From positions 1-54,993 of the forward strand of contig NZ_CP019330.1 of assembly GCF_001971705.1 (NCBI RefSeq): a stretch of DNA of 54,993 bases. Reading direction: 5' to 3'. The translations under genes were made by a program, and so were the position numbers. Under the pieces are notes generated by a model. The model worked only from the letters and a program-made list of their open reading frames with translations. It was not told the origin of the DNA and did no database searches. Positions 31,254 to 39,509 of this stretch are shown piece by piece; the first letter of the stretch is position 1; each line of letters begins with the position of its first letter. Source of the stretch: Natronorubrum daqingense. GTDB lineage: Archaea > Halobacteriota > Halobacteria > Halobacteriales > Natrialbaceae.

Positions 31254-31925
31254 TTAATCGCCGTGCGCATCTTTTAGCGCCTTCGCCGTTGCACCGCCAC
31301 TGAGCCGGAGGTATTTCTGTGCGGTCTGGAGGTTGCTCCAGCCGAAAAGAGACTGGAGAGCGGCTGCTGGCAGCCCACGATAGGCGTGATGACTTGCAGC
31401 GGTCGCCCGAAGGCTGTGCGGGTAGCACTTGGACGTCGGATAGCCGGCGGCCTCGAGCACCCGATCGACGCGCCGGTTGATGGAGACGCGCGAGTGTGGC
31501 CAGCAGTCGCGGTCGTCGAAGAACTCGCGGACAACGGTCTCGATGAACGGGTCGAAATCGAACGGAATCGCTCGCGCGCTATTCTCAGTCTTGGGCTCCC
31601 AACGGTTCTCGACAGCTTCCTCGAGCGTTCCGTAGGTGCCGTTCTCGACAGCAAGGTCTGCTTGCGCGCGACAGTAGCCACAGACAGTACCGTTCTTGCC
31701 GTGGTCGCAGGGATCGAAGCGCGGTATTTGGATCTGGTTGGTATCCCAGTCGATCCACGACTCGCGTAGGTGCGCGATCTCTCCCGCGCGCATGCCGAGG
31801 CGTCCCGCTGCGACCAGGACGAACAGACACTCGGCATCGTAGGGTTTCGAGAGGTCGTCGGTCGACTCGAGGAGCTGCGTGAACTCCGATTCAGAAAGGG
31901 CGTCTTGGTGGCTGTGGCGAACCAT
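31254..31925 (-). CDS. short tyrosine recombinase with zinc knuckle
   Basis: This 223-residue protein contains a complete catalytic set: Arg46 (GMRAGE), His170-x-x-Arg173 (YPHSLRAT), Trp196 and nucleophile Tyr205 (AQKYLRLSG). A CDHGKNGTVCGYC knuckle at about 73-85 is typical of haloarchaeal recombinases of this kind. It lacks an N-terminal core-binding domain, as in short integrase-like proteins. ATG 31925 is chosen because products of this type usually open MVRHSHQDAL. It is distinct from the 20236 integrase. Confidence 0.88.
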   Translation of the reverse strand: MVRHSHQDALSESEFTQLLESTDDLSKPYDAECLFVLVAAGRLGMRAGEIAHLRESWIDWDTNQIQIPRFDPCDHGKNGTVCGYCRAQADLAVENGTYGTLEEAVENRWEPKTENSARAIPFDFDPFIETVVREFFDDRDCWPHSRVSINRRVDRVLEAAGYPTSKCYPHSLRATAASHHAYRGLPAAALQSLFGWSNLQTAQKYLRLSGGATAKALKDAHGD

Positions 31926-32054
31926 ACAGTGAATGGGCCGCATCCCTAATTAAGATGTATGTCTGTGTGACGTTCACTAATCCAGAAACTAGACGTCTCT
32001 AAGCTTCTACGTGCGAAATTGCACAACCGAGTCAAGCACAACGGTCTGAAACAG

Positions 32055-33116
32055 CTACTCGTCTTCGAGGTATTCGACCGACACAACGTGTTTCTCCCGG
32101 TACTGGTGCTCGCTGTCGTTAATGTCGGTCTCCGATTTCAGCGCCTTGCGGGTGAACTCTTCCCACAGGTCGAACGCTTCGGTGACGAACTCGTCAATCT
32201 CGTCTTCGGTTGGGTCGTCGAGCATCTCTTTCGCTCGAGCGCGTTCGTCGTTGCGATTCGGGAGTCGGGTGTCGTCGCGGTCCTTGACGAACACGCGCGG
32301 GTTGATGTGAATGGGTTCCTGTGAGAGGTCGGGGGGATAGTAGTTGCCCTCCTCGCTGTAGTAGATCGATGCGTCAGTTGTCGATTCGAACGGCGGCGTC
32401 ACTCGAAGGACAGCGGCTCGGCGGTTCGTGTACTCCGGCGGTTGGTTGTTGAATCGAAGCGCTTCGATCAAGTCGTCGACTGGCACCCGAACCGTGTTGA
32501 TCCGGTTGCGTGGGTCAGATAGGATCTCTTTGGCCTGATTGACGTTTTTCGATACACTCTGTTGGCTACAGCCACGAGCCTCGGACCACTCCGATTGCGT
32601 CCGGCCGCGTTCTTCGACGGCGTAGTAGTCGATTGCCTCGGCGGGACTCAATCCAGACTCGAGCAGTTCGGTTAGCTCGTCGAACGTCGGTTCGGCTTCG
32701 TCGGCTGGCTGGCCGCCGTCGGTCATTAGCCGACCATTGTCTTCCTCAGGAGGTTTAGAGTTGAACGCACGCTGCGCCTCAATCTGCTGGGCCTGTCCGG
32801 CTGCTTTCTGGTATCCGTCGTCTTTAACGTGTTCGTTCGTCGGCTCCGCGCGGTTCTCGTCGTTAGAAGACTCGTCGTCGGTTTCGTCGGCTTCGTCATC
32901 GCCAGGTGCCTCGAGCACTTCCTCAACGTCGAAGTTCTTCATGTGCTTGTGACCGCCGTACTCGCCAACGAACGAAACGGAATCGCCGGTCTCCTCGGGG
33001 ACGAGATCGTCATCGAGTTTGTCGATCGCGCTCGTGGGGACAGGGTACGCGCTTCCCCCGTCGAACTGCATTTCGTAGTGATCTTCAGTCTTGGTGACGC
33101 TGATTTCCTGAGTCAT
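32055..33116 (-). CDS. acidic protein with HTH, regulator-like
   Basis: This 353-residue protein has an N-terminal beta domain (about 1-65), a long acidic linker (to about 150), then an HTH-like segment (GLSPAEAIDYYAVEERGRTQ, then WSEARGCSQQSVSKNVNQ) and a C-terminal domain with aromatic residues. The HTH tail matches the end of the 33223 gene (GLTPGQAWAYYGVE). Its promoter carries an imperfect inverted repeat at 33126-33176. Confidence 0.62.
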   Translation of the reverse strand: MTQEISVTKTEDHYEMQFDGGSAYPVPTSAIDKLDDDLVPEETGDSVSFVGEYGGHKHMKNFDVEEVLEAPGDDEADETDDESSNDENRAEPTNEHVKDDGYQKAAGQAQQIEAQRAFNSKPPEEDNGRLMTDGGQPADEAEPTFDELTELLESGLSPAEAIDYYAVEERGRTQSEWSEARGCSQQSVSKNVNQAKEILSDPRNRINTVRVPVDDLIEALRFNNQPPEYTNRRAAVLRVTPPFESTTDASIYYSEEGNYYPPDLSQEPIHINPRVFVKDRDDTRLPNRNDERARAKEMLDDPTEDEIDEFVTEAFDLWEEFTRKALKSETDINDSEHQYREKHVVSVEYLEDE

Positions 33117-33125
33117 CTTTCTTCT

Positions 33126-33176
33126 ACAACCATAGGTAGTACCGCCGAGTACTTATACCTTACTACTATAGGTTGT
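33126..33176. promoter_or_regulatory. imperfect inverted repeat upstream of 32055-33116
   Basis: ACAACCATAGGTAGTA (33126-33141) faces TACTACTATAGGTTGT (33161-33176). The arms match at most positions. The GTAGTA core is shared with the 34188 repeat. The AT-rich centre (ACTTATACCTT) may contain the TATA box. Confidence 0.45.
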
Positions 33177-33222
33177 AATGTGGCCCAGGTGGTATGATGA
33201 TACAGTAGATCCGCCCAGCCGG

Positions 33223-34179
33223 TCACGGCAGTTTCTGCTTCGCCTTCTCGAGTGCGTCCGAGACGTTTTTGTGATCGTGGTCGCCTTTTCGGTTCCCCCA
33301 GCGATTCTGGGAGTTGCCACGAATTTCGACGCCGTAGTACGCCCATGCCTGTCCTGGGGTGAGCCCCCTGCGCTGGAGGCCGTTTACGATTGCCTCGACG
33401 TAGTCTTGGCCGTCGTCGACACCATCGGGCTTGCGGGCGACGAAGGGGTACGAGACCGACCAACTGTAGTCACACCGTTCGCGTGCCAGCTCGTGGTGGA
33501 TCTCCGTGACGATCGACATGGCGATATCGCCCACTTCAAGATCGCCATCGTAGAACTCGAGTTCTTCTGCAACGCTGTTGAAGTCACCAGTCGAAAGGAC
33601 GACGGTGCTACCGTCCTCGTAAACGACTTCTGCGCTGGCATCTTCGATTTGATCCATGTAGACATCCCAGGCCTCTTCGGCACACTGCTGGACCCACGCA
33701 AGTAGGTCGCGGATTTCGTCGACAGTCCAGGCGTCTGGGTGGTCTGGGCCGTCGTTGCTGTTGATTGCGCTCTCGATCGTTTCGTCGTCAACGTGTGCGG
33801 TGATGTCTTCGCCGCCGTCGGTGACGATATCCTTCTCGCCGTTACTATCGTCTAGTCGTCGGATGTCGTCGATAATCTCGCACGTTGTGTGCGTCTTCCA
33901 GGCCTCGCACGTTTCGTATTCGAGCGTCGGTGAGAATCGACCGTGTCCGTCGTCGTCGATCGTGATTTTTGCATTGCGCTTGTCGTCGATTTCGAGATGA
34001 ACGACGCGGCGCACGACGTGGCCCTCGGAATCGAGGTCCACAACGTCGAAACCAGTCACAGTGGCTTTGACGCACCCTGTTTCGGCCACAACCTCAACTT
34101 CTGTGCCGGTGGTGTCTGCGTACAGGTCGGCGATTTTCGCTTCGGTGCTGTCGTCGGTGGTGAGTTTACCAGTCATCAT
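33223..34179 (-). CDS. acidic protein with C-terminal HTH-like tail
   Basis: This 318-residue protein has an N-terminal beta-rich region (about 1-120), a central acidic segment, and a C-terminal HTH-like tail similar to that of 32055-33116 (RGLTPGQAWAYYGVEIRGNS). The related pair suggests duplication with diverged fronts. The inverted repeat 34188-34238 lies just upstream. Function is unknown. Confidence 0.6.
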   Translation of the reverse strand: MMTGKLTTDDSTEAKIADLYADTTGTEVEVVAETGCVKATVTGFDVVDLDSEGHVVRRVVHLEIDDKRNAKITIDDDGHGRFSPTLEYETCEAWKTHTTCEIIDDIRRLDDSNGEKDIVTDGGEDITAHVDDETIESAINSNDGPDHPDAWTVDEIRDLLAWVQQCAEEAWDVYMDQIEDASAEVVYEDGSTVVLSTGDFNSVAEELEFYDGDLEVGDIAMSIVTEIHHELARERCDYSWSVSYPFVARKPDGVDDGQDYVEAIVNGLQRRGLTPGQAWAYYGVEIRGNSQNRWGNRKGDHDHKNVSDALEKAKQKLP

Positions 34180-34187
34180 CTTCCTAC

Positions 34188-34238
34188 TTGGTAGTAATAT
34201 ACCCTACTGCAATAAACGTTTGGGTCTATTACTACCAA
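34188..34238. promoter_or_regulatory. perfect 12-bp inverted repeat, operator candidate
   Basis: TTGGTAGTAATA at 34188-34199 and TATTACTACCAA at 34227-34238 are perfect inverse copies with a 27-bp spacer. They lie 9 bases upstream of the 33223 gene's start. Confidence 0.55.
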
Positions 34239-34501
34239 TGTCATACAGTAGCAAGTGCTAGAGTAGATTCTCGAGTCTGGCAGGAACGTGTAAGGCACGA
34301 GAATGGGGCCCGATCGGTGCGCAACCGATTGTGACTGACCTATCCAGTGGTCGAAGCGCAACGGTCAGTCTGTCCGCCGTGACGAGGTCGCTACAGACGC
34401 TCAAGTCCGTGCGAGGACCAGTCGGGATACTCGGGCCGGGGCATCCACACGACCGCGCGTCGAGAATTGCACTCGAGGTCTGGCGTGAATACCAGCGCGG
34501 T
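34239..34501. other. intergenic, no confident gene
   Basis: Both strands are open here (a GTG at 34331 on + and a frame on - to 34258), but neither has haloarchaeal-like third positions or a motif I trust. The segment lies 3' of the 34502-39664 minus operon and may hold its terminator or leader. Confidence 0.3.
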
Positions 34502-34705
34502 CTATCGCATCGATTCGAGCGAGACGAACGACTCAGTGCCTTCGGCGACGATCCAATTTCGCAGTTCGCCCTGGTTCGCGGACGGATCGAACAGCGCGAG
34601 CTCATCCGGCCAGTCGTCGCGTTTGATGTGCGTGTGCTCGATTGTCGGCTCTTCCAGGGTTTCGAGATCGTGGTCGTAGTCGAACGGGTCGCCGGTCGTG
34701 CTCAT
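34502..34705 (-). CDS. small acidic protein, 67 residues
   Basis: MSTTGDPFDYDHDLETLEEP opens a helix-rich acidic protein with TIEHTHIKRDDWPDELALF. It is the last gene of the operon and overlaps the 34702 gene by four bases. Function is unknown. Confidence 0.5.
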   Translation of the reverse strand: MSTTGDPFDYDHDLETLEEPTIEHTHIKRDDWPDELALFDPSANQGELRNWIVAEGTESFVSLESMR

Positions 34706-34833
34706 CGTCGGATGCCCTCGCTGTGCTCGAGTCGCAGGTATTCGGCGGCCAGTCGCGCGCCGTAGTACGCGACCAGCAGTCCCAGTCCGGTCAGTCCGAC
34801 CAACAGGACCGCGAGCGTTGGGCCGGCCGTCAT
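34702..34833 (-). CDS. single-span membrane micro-protein, 43 residues
   Basis: MTAGPTLAVLLVGLTGLGLL, then a basic/acidic tail (ARLAAEYLRLEHSEGIRR). It overlaps the next two frames by four bases each. Short holin- or anchor-like peptides look similar, but the function is unknown. Confidence 0.5.
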   Translation of the reverse strand: MTAGPTLAVLLVGLTGLGLLVAYYGARLAAEYLRLEHSEGIRR

Positions 34834-34934
34834 CCGTTTCCCTCCGCGCTGTTGATTGCTCGAGCGACGTCTGCTTGTGAGGCCTGTTCGGATTCCGGCA
34901 CGAGGTTCCACTCTGGCTCTTGGTCGTCGCTCAC
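34830..34934 (-). CDS. micro-protein, 34 residues
   Basis: GTG 34934 gives MSDDQEPEWNLVPESEQASQ, ending EGNG. Translation is coupled by GTGA to the gene upstream and by ATGA to the gene after. Too short to classify. Confidence 0.4.
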   Translation of the reverse strand: MSDDQEPEWNLVPESEQASQADVARAINSAEGNG

Positions 34935-35404
34935 GCGGCACCACCCCGGAATGCCGCTGGAAGATCATCTCCGACGTCGCCCGGCTCCATCGACTCGAGG
35001 CGCTGTGCGAGCGTCCGATGGTCGTCGGGAACTCTGATTCCGTAGTGCTTGAGGCGGTCGCGAACGGTCTCGAAGCTTCGATACGTGCCGAGTAGGTCCG
35101 ACAGGTCGGAGATCGACAACTCGCGCTCGTCGAAATAGTGCTCGAGGCGATCGGCATCGTCGATCCACGGGCGCGGGAACTGGAAGATCGGGGCCTGTTC
35201 GGTCGTGGGGCGGTCGTCGACCGGAAACGTAGGGGTTGGCGTTGGTTCTCTGGGATTTGGGACGCCGAACGCGTCGAGTGAGGACTGTTCGGTTTCGATG
35301 CGTTCGTTTTCCTCGAGTGGCTGTGGGTCGTGCTCGAGGTCGAGCGTCGGCCACTCGAGTCGGGCTGTCGGTTGCGTTTGCGTGGGTGGATTCTGGGTAC
35401 TCAT
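34931..35404 (-). CDS. hypothetical protein with C-terminal HTH-like helices
   Basis: This 157-residue protein has a disordered Pro/Thr-rich N-terminus (about 1-60) and a helical C-terminal domain (LSISDLSDLLGTYRSFETVR, then YGIRVPDDHRTLAQRLE) that resembles a winged-helix fold. It overlaps neighbours by four bases. Function unknown; DNA binding possible. Confidence 0.55.
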   Translation of the reverse strand: MSTQNPPTQTQPTARLEWPTLDLEHDPQPLEENERIETEQSSLDAFGVPNPREPTPTPTFPVDDRPTTEQAPIFQFPRPWIDDADRLEHYFDERELSISDLSDLLGTYRSFETVRDRLKHYGIRVPDDHRTLAQRLESMEPGDVGDDLPAAFRGGAA

Positions 35405-35634
35405 TGGACCTCGTAGGCGAGTGTGTAGCGCACTCGTCGCTGGTCGTCATCATCCGGGACGGGTTCGATGCAGTCCTCCTCGTGAAGCTTCGTGAGGATG
35501 CGTCTGAGTTGTGACTTCGATCGATGTGTCTCGAGTGCTAACTCCGAGCGCGTTGGTGGCGTCTCGGCCGACGCGATCGCCGTCAGGACGTGGCCGTATT
35601 TGCGCCCGCGTTCGATAGCTCCGTTCTCAGTCAT
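35401..35634 (-). CDS. MarR-like winged-helix protein, 77 residues
   Basis: The core LALETHRSKSQLRRILTKLH matches helices 2-3 of a winged helix, and the wing is DDDQRRVRYTLAYEV. It sits next to the methyltransferase with an overlap of 8 bases, so it may regulate this operon. No ligand is predictable. Confidence 0.65.
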   Translation of the reverse strand: MTENGAIERGRKYGHVLTAIASAETPPTRSELALETHRSKSQLRRILTKLHEEDCIEPVPDDDDQRRVRYTLAYEVQ

Positions 35635-37378
35635 CGCTCTCGATCACCTCCGAATACGCTGGGACGTTCGTCGCTGGGTCGGCTGTGACACCGCCGCCGA
35701 ACTGCGATAGGCTCGGCGTTTCATCGACGAGCAGGTGACGACAGAGTGCCCGCGCGAGGTTTACGGGCACGGCGTTTCCGATCTGTGCCGTGACGCTCTT
35801 TTTCGTCCCGCCGGCCAGCTCGTAGCTCTCGGGGAAGCCCTGAGCCTGCTTGAGTTCGTGTGGCTCGAGCATCCGATAGCGGACGTCGAGGCCGTACGGG
35901 AACACTTCGGGCACGCACAGCGCGAAGCGTTCTTTCTTGGTGACGGTCGGGAGCGGAGAGTCGATCGGCTGTGGTCGCCCCTTGCCGTAGTGCTCATCGA
36001 GGAACGGTGCAACGATCGGATTCGAAAGTGCGAACGCGCCACCTTTCTCGGTCGCGATCGTCGGCATCGGGTCGTCAATATCCCGCAGCGAGCCGCCGTG
36101 TGAGTAGTGCAGGATCGACGGCGAAACGAGGTAGCCGTCCGTGTTCTTCGCTGTGACCGTGTGTAGTGGTCGATCCGCCGGGTCGTACAGCGGGTTCGAA
36201 TGAATCCCGCGACGCGGGCCGTTGCGCGGCATCACGAGCGACCGAGTTTGGGCGGTCGCCATGCCGATCGCTCCTTTCTTCGCGACCGTTGGGAGCGGGC
36301 CGTTTGTCGGTGCCGGGACGCCGCCCGATTGCTGCCGGAGGCAGAACGCTTCGGGCGTCGTGAGGGCCGTTCGGCCACTCGGTACGCGCACGAGGAACGG
36401 ATGATCGATAGCGTCGGCGACGGTTGCCGCGTGTTCGGCCGGGACGACGTTCTCGCGAAGCTCGCGGAGTTCGTCCTTGCCGATCTGCTCGAGGGCGTCT
36501 GCCAGCGCTGCGAGTCGGTCGTCGCAGTGACGACGAATACCCTCTGCAATTCGAGACATCGTGCTCTTCGCGAGCGGTTGGACACGTGGGTTCTCGAGGT
36601 CGCGCGTCCACAGACTCGAACCGAGGTCCGACCAATCGATGATGTCCGCGGCCGTCCGGCGGTCGGGTTTGTCCGAATCGGCGTCGGAGTGAGTCGATTC
36701 CGGCGCGGTCGGTCGAATCGATTGTGAGGCCAGGATGAACAGCCGCGTTCGAGATTGGGCTTCTCCGAAATCCGCGGCGTTCAGGACGGACCCGTAAGCC
36801 TCGTCGACGTCGTCGTACAGCACCGAGTAGCCGAGTGCCTCGAGCATGCCGACCCAGCGTCGGAAGATCGATCCGTCGCGAGTGGGTTGTCCGTCGACAA
36901 TCGGCCCCCAATCGCGAAACTCGGGGACGTTCTCGAGGACCAGGTGTTCGGGCTGGAGTAGTTCGACCCAGTGCAGAACGTGCCAGCCGCTCGCTCGTTT
37001 CTGTTCGCTCACGGGTTTTCCACCCCGAGCCCGGCTGTAGTGCGTACACGAAGGGCCGCCGACCAGAAGATCGACGTCGCCCGGTTCGACGACGTCCGGT
37101 GGGTGGAGTTCTTCGATTTTCGCGTGGTAGTGTTCGGCCCACGGATGATTTTGCTCGTGGGTCTCGATCGCGTGTTCCCAGTGATTGACCGCGTGTAACT
37201 CGACGTTCTCCCCGATCCACCAGTGTACGCGGTCGTTATCGAGCGTGATCTGGTCGGCCTCGAGCCCGGTCTCGCGGGCGATCGTCTCTGCGTGCGTGTC
37301 GAGAATTGCTTTCGCGAGTCCCGTCGAGAGGCCGCCCGCGCCTGCAAACAGGTCGACTGCGACGAGTTTGTCGGTCAT
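35627..37378 (-). CDS. C5-cytosine DNA methyltransferase (Dcm-like)
   Basis: This 583-residue enzyme has motif I DLFAGAGG (9-16), motif IV GGPSCTHYS with the candidate nucleophile Cys111, motif VI LENVPEF (149-155) and a C-terminal motif IX-X block (IGNAVPVNLARALCRHL). The standard PCQ is replaced by PSC. A target-recognition region of about 200 residues is present. No cognate endonuclease is adjacent. Length and layout are normal for a large phage-type C5 MTase. Confidence 0.9.
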   Translation of the reverse strand: MTDKLVAVDLFAGAGGLSTGLAKAILDTHAETIARETGLEADQITLDNDRVHWWIGENVELHAVNHWEHAIETHEQNHPWAEHYHAKIEELHPPDVVEPGDVDLLVGGPSCTHYSRARGGKPVSEQKRASGWHVLHWVELLQPEHLVLENVPEFRDWGPIVDGQPTRDGSIFRRWVGMLEALGYSVLYDDVDEAYGSVLNAADFGEAQSRTRLFILASQSIRPTAPESTHSDADSDKPDRRTAADIIDWSDLGSSLWTRDLENPRVQPLAKSTMSRIAEGIRRHCDDRLAALADALEQIGKDELRELRENVVPAEHAATVADAIDHPFLVRVPSGRTALTTPEAFCLRQQSGGVPAPTNGPLPTVAKKGAIGMATAQTRSLVMPRNGPRRGIHSNPLYDPADRPLHTVTAKNTDGYLVSPSILHYSHGGSLRDIDDPMPTIATEKGGAFALSNPIVAPFLDEHYGKGRPQPIDSPLPTVTKKERFALCVPEVFPYGLDVRYRMLEPHELKQAQGFPESYELAGGTKKSVTAQIGNAVPVNLARALCRHLLVDETPSLSQFGGGVTADPATNVPAYSEVIESDD

Positions 37379-37641
37379 CGATTCTCTCCTCGCTGTGGAA
37401 AGATTGGGTGATGGTCTGAGGTGTCGCCGCGGTCGATAGCCGGGTCGTAGTCGGGGTTTTTGCCCGCCCCCTGTCGCATATCTCGGATTGCGATCTCGGG
37501 ACAGTTCGGGCAGTGCCAGAGGTCGTCATTCTCGTCGCCGTAACCGCGTGCCGTCTGGGGCGTGACGTGTGCCCCGCAGTTCTGGCACTCGTTGTTCGAG
37601 GTCATCTGTGTCGGCGTCCAACTCGGGCGTTTGGTGCTCAT
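37375..37641 (-). CDS. zinc-ribbon protein (DUF7563-like), 88 residues
   Basis: CQNCGAHVTPQTARGYGDEN and WHCPNCPEIAIR provide two CxxC knuckles, a pattern of small haloarchaeal DUF7563-type proteins. ATG 37641 overlaps the upstream stop. It precedes the cytosine methyltransferase by 4-base overlap. Confidence 0.62.
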   Translation of the reverse strand: MSTKRPSWTPTQMTSNNECQNCGAHVTPQTARGYGDENDDLWHCPNCPEIAIRDMRQGAGKNPDYDPAIDRGDTSDHHPIFPQRGENR

Positions 37642-37931
37642 CGGTTCGATCCTCCATCAGCCACGAGCCGCTGGTCGGTTTCGGTGTTCTCGACGGGCGC
37701 GTACGCGAGTTGCTTGCCGTGTGGCGTCAGCCCCCAGTCGCGCTCGAGGTCGCCCTGTTCTGCGAGTGCACGGAGTCGGCGTTTGGTCGTCATCGCGACG
37801 ATCGGCAGTTCTTCGGCGACCGTCGCTGCCGTGACGCCGCCCGCCGGGAGTGTCTCGTCGTTCGCGTAGCACTCGCGAACGCGCTCGAGGATTCTCGAGT
37901 CCGTGACTTTTTGGCCAGGTTTGTGGCTCAT
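37638..37931 (-). CDS. winged-helix protein, 97 residues
   Basis: Helices VTAATVAEELPIVAMTTKRR and LRALAEQGDLERDWGL followed by a TPHGKQLAY wing form a winged helix. The tail ends RLVADGGSNR, related to the TDGG linker of its neighbours. Probable operon regulator. Confidence 0.6.
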   Translation of the reverse strand: MSHKPGQKVTDSRILERVRECYANDETLPAGGVTAATVAEELPIVAMTTKRRLRALAEQGDLERDWGLTPHGKQLAYAPVENTETDQRLVADGGSNR

Positions 37932-38590
37932 TTGGACCCCTCCGGTTCAGTTTCCGTGTCGAGTGAACAGTCGAGTGAGCAGTATGGCCCATCGTTGAAC
38001 CCGAACACGTCTTTGACTGGAACCGACTCTCCATCCTCAACGTCGTCGAATGCCCCAGCCACCAACCCGCTGTTGGCGTAAAATGGGTTGTTTCCAACCG
38101 CATCTCCGCATTCGATGCACTGCTCAGTATCGCTCGAGGATGTGCCGCCATCAGTTCGAATCTGGCGATCGTCGTCAGAGTCAGTATTCGCGTTCTCCGA
38201 TCGTTTGTCTTTTATTTCAGTTTCGCACGCTGCACAGACTGAAAACTCACGTACTTCGCCTCTTATAATTTCTTCCACCGTTTTTGTCGCCTCTTCTTGC
38301 TCGCACATGATACAGTTGTGTGGCATGTCGAGTTCAGTCTCATCCGTGGAAGTTCCGCCATCAGTTCGGATTTCGCGTTCGTCGTCGTAGTCAGTATCCG
38401 GGACGCGTTCCCGGATCACCGATATCGACTCTGCCAATTCCTCGTTGGATTCGAACACGCCATGTTTGAGAATATTCGCCCGGATTTTCCCGTCAGTCAT
38501 ATCCCTATTTAAGTGCTGTTCGGGCACCTGAACCGTCGATATTACGTTGACTCCGATACTCCGACTCTGGCCAGTATCGTCTGGAGACAT
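37928..38590 (-). CDS. multi-zinc acidic protein with repeated IRTDGG linker
   Basis: The 220-residue product has Cys pairs CIMCEQEE, CAACE, CIECGDA and CSLDCSLD. Two linkers read DDEREIRTDGGTS and DDDRQIRTDGGTSS, dividing it into zinc modules. ATG 38590 overlaps the upstream stop by one base (a GTG at 38593 is alternative). Function is unknown; modular assembly is evident. Confidence 0.62.
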   Translation of the reverse strand: MSPDDTGQSRSIGVNVISTVQVPEQHLNRDMTDGKIRANILKHGVFESNEELAESISVIRERVPDTDYDDEREIRTDGGTSTDETELDMPHNCIMCEQEEATKTVEEIIRGEVREFSVCAACETEIKDKRSENANTDSDDDRQIRTDGGTSSSDTEQCIECGDAVGNNPFYANSGLVAGAFDDVEDGESVPVKDVFGFNDGPYCSLDCSLDTETEPEGSK

Positions 38591-38830
38591 CACGAACCGC
38601 CCCCGTTCTGGTGTTTTCCTGTCTGTAGTGAACGGACCAATTCCTCGAGTTCGTCGTCAGTAAGGATACCCTCAAGAGCATCCGCGAGTAGCTCTTTATC
38701 TCCCCCTCCATCTTCCAGCGCGAGTGGAGCGAACGTCCGCGGAGTGTCCGCTGCAAGGTATATCCCGCGATCAATTCCATCTGTGGAAGCTCCGCCATCA
38801 GTTCGAATCTCGCGTTCGTCCTCGAGTTCG
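38141..38830. repeat. three in-frame repeats encoding the IRTDGG linker
   Basis: The minus strand carries three near-copies of about 50 bp at 38141-38190, 38347-38397 and 38781-38830, all containing CCGCCATCAGTTCG on the + strand. All are in the same reading frame direction and join protein modules. Confidence 0.65.
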
Positions 38831-38910
38831 TCCACGACATCCTGCGGCGCGTAGCGCTCTGCCGCTCTGTAGGCGCGCTCGTGGAGTTCGTCGCGCGTTC
38901 GGGGCATCAT
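38590..38910 (-). CDS. helical protein with IRTDGG linker, 106 residues
   Basis: An N-terminal helix (RDELHERAYRAAERYAPQD) leads to DEREIRTDGGASTDG, then a helical segment (TDDELEELVRSLQTG). The same linker appears twice in the next gene. ATG 38910 overlaps the upstream stop. Confidence 0.55.
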   Translation of the reverse strand: MMPRTRDELHERAYRAAERYAPQDVVDELEDEREIRTDGGASTDGIDRGIYLAADTPRTFAPLALEDGGGDKELLADALEGILTDDELEELVRSLQTGKHQNGGGS

Positions 38911-39509
38911 TTCTCACCCCGCGTTGCCGCTGCCCGTGGCGCGTTTTTCTCGAGGCTCTCGTTCGAGACGGTCTCGGTCTCGAGTCCGAGTCGGGACTGT
39001 ATCTCGCCGATCGAGAGCATCGTCTCCATGCTCTCGTTATCTTCGGCGTCGAACGCGCGCATCACGTAGGGTTGTGGCGCGTTGGGCGTCGTCGGCCAGA
39101 CGTACTCACTCGAGTCGTTGCGGTCGACGACCAGGACTTCACCGACTTCGAGGCCTTTCGTCTCCGGGTGGAGTTCGTCGGGTTCGGATTCGGGTTCGGG
39201 TTCGGTCACGATCTCGCCGCCGTCGGTCGCCGGGATCGGTTGTTCTTCAGGTTCGGGTTGGCCCGTGAGCTCGCGTTCGCGAGCTGCGAGGTGTTCGAGG
39301 ACCTCCGTTTTCGAGGAGCCCGAGAGAATCTGTTTCGTCACTGCGCGGTAGGCCTCGAGTAGTTCGGGGTCGCGAATGCCGGCGATTCGCGCTTTCGCGA
39401 GTTGTTTTCCCGACTGGAGGAATCTGGACGGGTCCTCGCCGTGTTCGGCTTTGATCTTCGGGAACTCGTGGCGATCGCCGACGTCGGGATTGTAGCCCGA
39501 TCGGGTCAT
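38907..39509 (-). CDS. hypothetical protein, 200 residues
   Basis: A helical first domain (FPKIKAEHGEDPSRFLQSGK to EHLAARERELTG) is joined by a PIPATDGGEIV linker to an acidic region and a second small domain. Four-base overlaps tie it into the operon. Function is unknown. Confidence 0.55.
   Translation of the reverse strand: MTRSGYNPDVGDRHEFPKIKAEHGEDPSRFLQSGKQLAKARIAGIRDPELLEAYRAVTKQILSGSSKTEVLEHLAARERELTGQPEPEEQPIPATDGGEIVTEPEPESEPDELHPETKGLEVGEVLVVDRNDSSEYVWPTTPNAPQPYVMRAFDAEDNESMETMLSIGEIQSRLGLETETVSNESLEKNAPRAAATRGEK

Noticed and set aside
34331-34765. 144-residue frame on the + strand
   Set aside because: It overlaps two well-supported minus-strand genes at its 3' part and has weak codon character; kept only as an uncertain note.
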